Source: Candidatus Bathyarchaeota archaeon UBA185 (GTDB taxonomy: Archaea > Thermoproteota > Bathyarchaeia > 40CM-2-53-6). Taken from it: a stretch of DNA of 5,137 nucleotides. The notes under the pieces are model-generated. The model saw only the letters and a list, made by a program, of their open reading frames with translations, had not been told where the DNA came from and searched no databases. Position numbers and translations under genes: made by a program. Where the stretch lies: contig DAFH01000180.1 in the NCBI GenBank assembly GCA_002495485.1, positions 6,254 to 11,390 of the forward strand. Direction: 5' to 3'. This document shows, in pieces, positions 4,621-5,137 of this stretch; positions within the stretch are counted from its first letter, which is position 1, and every line of letters starts with the position of its first letter.

Positions 4621-5137
4621 GAGGAGTGTGTCGAAGACGTTCTTTTCTGCTCTTCTGAGATGTTCTCCGACAGTTCCCTTGTCCATTTTGAGGACCTTCG
4701 CCAGATCCTCTGTGCTGGCTCGTCTTGGAATGTCGTAGTAGCCGAGGGTGTGGGCGAGCCTGATGACCCGCTGCTGTTGCCATGTGAGCGCTCCGATGGG
4801 AGTCTGCGCGTCCTCTTTCAGCTTGCCGAGTCTTACAATCTTGTAAGGAACCTTCACCTCTCGCATGCCGGTCAAGAGGCGTTTGATGTTGTTCTCGTCT
4901 GCGAGGACTGAGACTTTCAGGGTCTTTCCTTCTATCCGCGGATTGCCTAGGCCATAGATGGGGGCTTTCTCTATGGATTCGAAGAAGCGCCATGCCCGGG
5001 AGAGCTCAGGGTCCCTCGGATCACGTTTGAAATGGCCGAGAACCTGGAAGAGATCGGCTCCGGATCTCTCACGGTTCAGGCGAACTACTTGGACCTGTTT
5101 GCGGTTGATATGTCGCAGAGATTCTTGGAACGGTGCG
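4615..5137 (-). CDS. Bat-type (HTH_10) archaeal transcriptional regulator, C-terminal 173 residues; 5' end beyond right edge
   Basis: Translating the reverse complement from 5136 gives an uninterrupted frame of 173 codons to the TAA at 4617-4615, so the gene is larger than the part following the internal Met at 4875. Visible residues 117-173 (about 4788-4618) form the bacterio-opsin-activator HTH: LTWQQQRVIRLAHTLGYYDI, PRRASTEDLAKVLKMDKGTV, GEHLRRAEKNVFDTLLS. This matches the family pattern LT..Q...+..A...GYYDIPR, then a second helix and the recognition helix with EHLRRAE. The preceding 116 residues (with QVQVVRL, GADLFQVLGHF, a RAWRFFESIEKAP helix and KTLKVSVLADE) look like the alpha/beta N-terminal sensor region that such proteins carry; no ligand is apparent. 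The last Ser codon and the stop lie antisense to the last Leu codon and stop of the exporter. Its targets are unknown; control of the neighbouring exporter is possible but not shown. Confidence 0.9.
   Translation of the reverse strand, partial: APFQESLRHINRKQVQVVRLNRERSGADLFQVLGHFKRDPRDPELSRAWRFFESIEKAPIYGLGNPRIEGKTLKVSVLADENNIKRLLTGMREVKVPYKIVRLGKLKEDAQTPIGALTWQQQRVIRLAHTLGYYDIPRRASTEDLAKVLKMDKGTVGEHLRRAEKNVFDTLLS

Noticed and set aside
4592..4993. Minus-strand 133-residue open frame overlapping the bat-type gene
   Set aside because: It is rich in Arg, His, Ser and Pro with no domain pattern, and it shares the strand with the clear HTH_10 frame, so it is a shadow.

Overview
The window looks archaeal. 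The right-edge gene encodes a bat-type (HTH_10) transcription factor, a family largely confined to Archaea. Several start codons have no Shine-Dalgarno sequence but lie about 25-30 bases downstream of TATA-like boxes, the arrangement expected for leaderless or near-leaderless archaeal transcripts. G+C is a little above 50% by eye. A soil or acid-habitat member of Nitrososphaeria (Thaumarchaeota), Bathyarchaeia or Thermoplasmatota would fit, but this is inference and the sequence alone does not settle the lineage.

Layout. (1) Positions 1-139, minus strand: the first 46 codons of an HxlR-type winged-helix regulator that runs off the left edge. (2) Positions 140-201: a compact divergent control region with one TATA-like element in the middle and 7-base inverted repeats placed symmetrically around it. 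(3) Positions 202-967, plus strand: a tight two-gene operon of small dimeric alpha-beta-barrel proteins, a DUF1428 protein and an antibiotic-biosynthesis-monooxygenase (ABM)-like protein. (4) Positions 968-1066: a short convergent spacer with a small hairpin and a T-run terminator. (5) Positions 1067-2119, minus strand: a prenyltransferase/squalene-cyclase-like alpha-toroid protein. (6) Positions 2152-2958, plus strand: a classical short-chain dehydrogenase/reductase, divergent from gene 5 across about 30 bases with a TATA-like element readable on both strands. (7) Positions 2959-3039: an intergenic region whose main content is a 34-base interrupted palindrome enclosing the TATA box of the next gene. 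(8) Positions 3040-4620, plus strand: an EmrB-like 14-helix MFS exporter. (9) Positions 4615-5137, minus strand: the C-terminal 173 codons of a bat-type HTH regulator that runs off the right edge and overlaps the exporter tail-to-tail by 6 bases.

How the genes may work together. Genes 1, 4 and 5 form a plausible regulator-plus-target unit. HxlR/DUF24 regulators often control an adjacent divergent gene in response to electrophiles, quinones or oxidants, and this one keeps the Cys-Pro at the start of the domain. The two barrel proteins could handle a small reactive compound, but no substrate can be read from the sequence. The exporter is probably under repression through the palindrome over its promoter. 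The toroid protein and the SDR share a promoter region; a link to terpenoid or other lipid chemistry is possible but unproven. No RNA genes, insertion sequences, CRISPR arrays or mobile-element ends were recognised. I see a compact set of accessory and stress-response genes, not a clearly new multi-gene system. The two promoter-centred inverted-repeat sites are the most unusual content.
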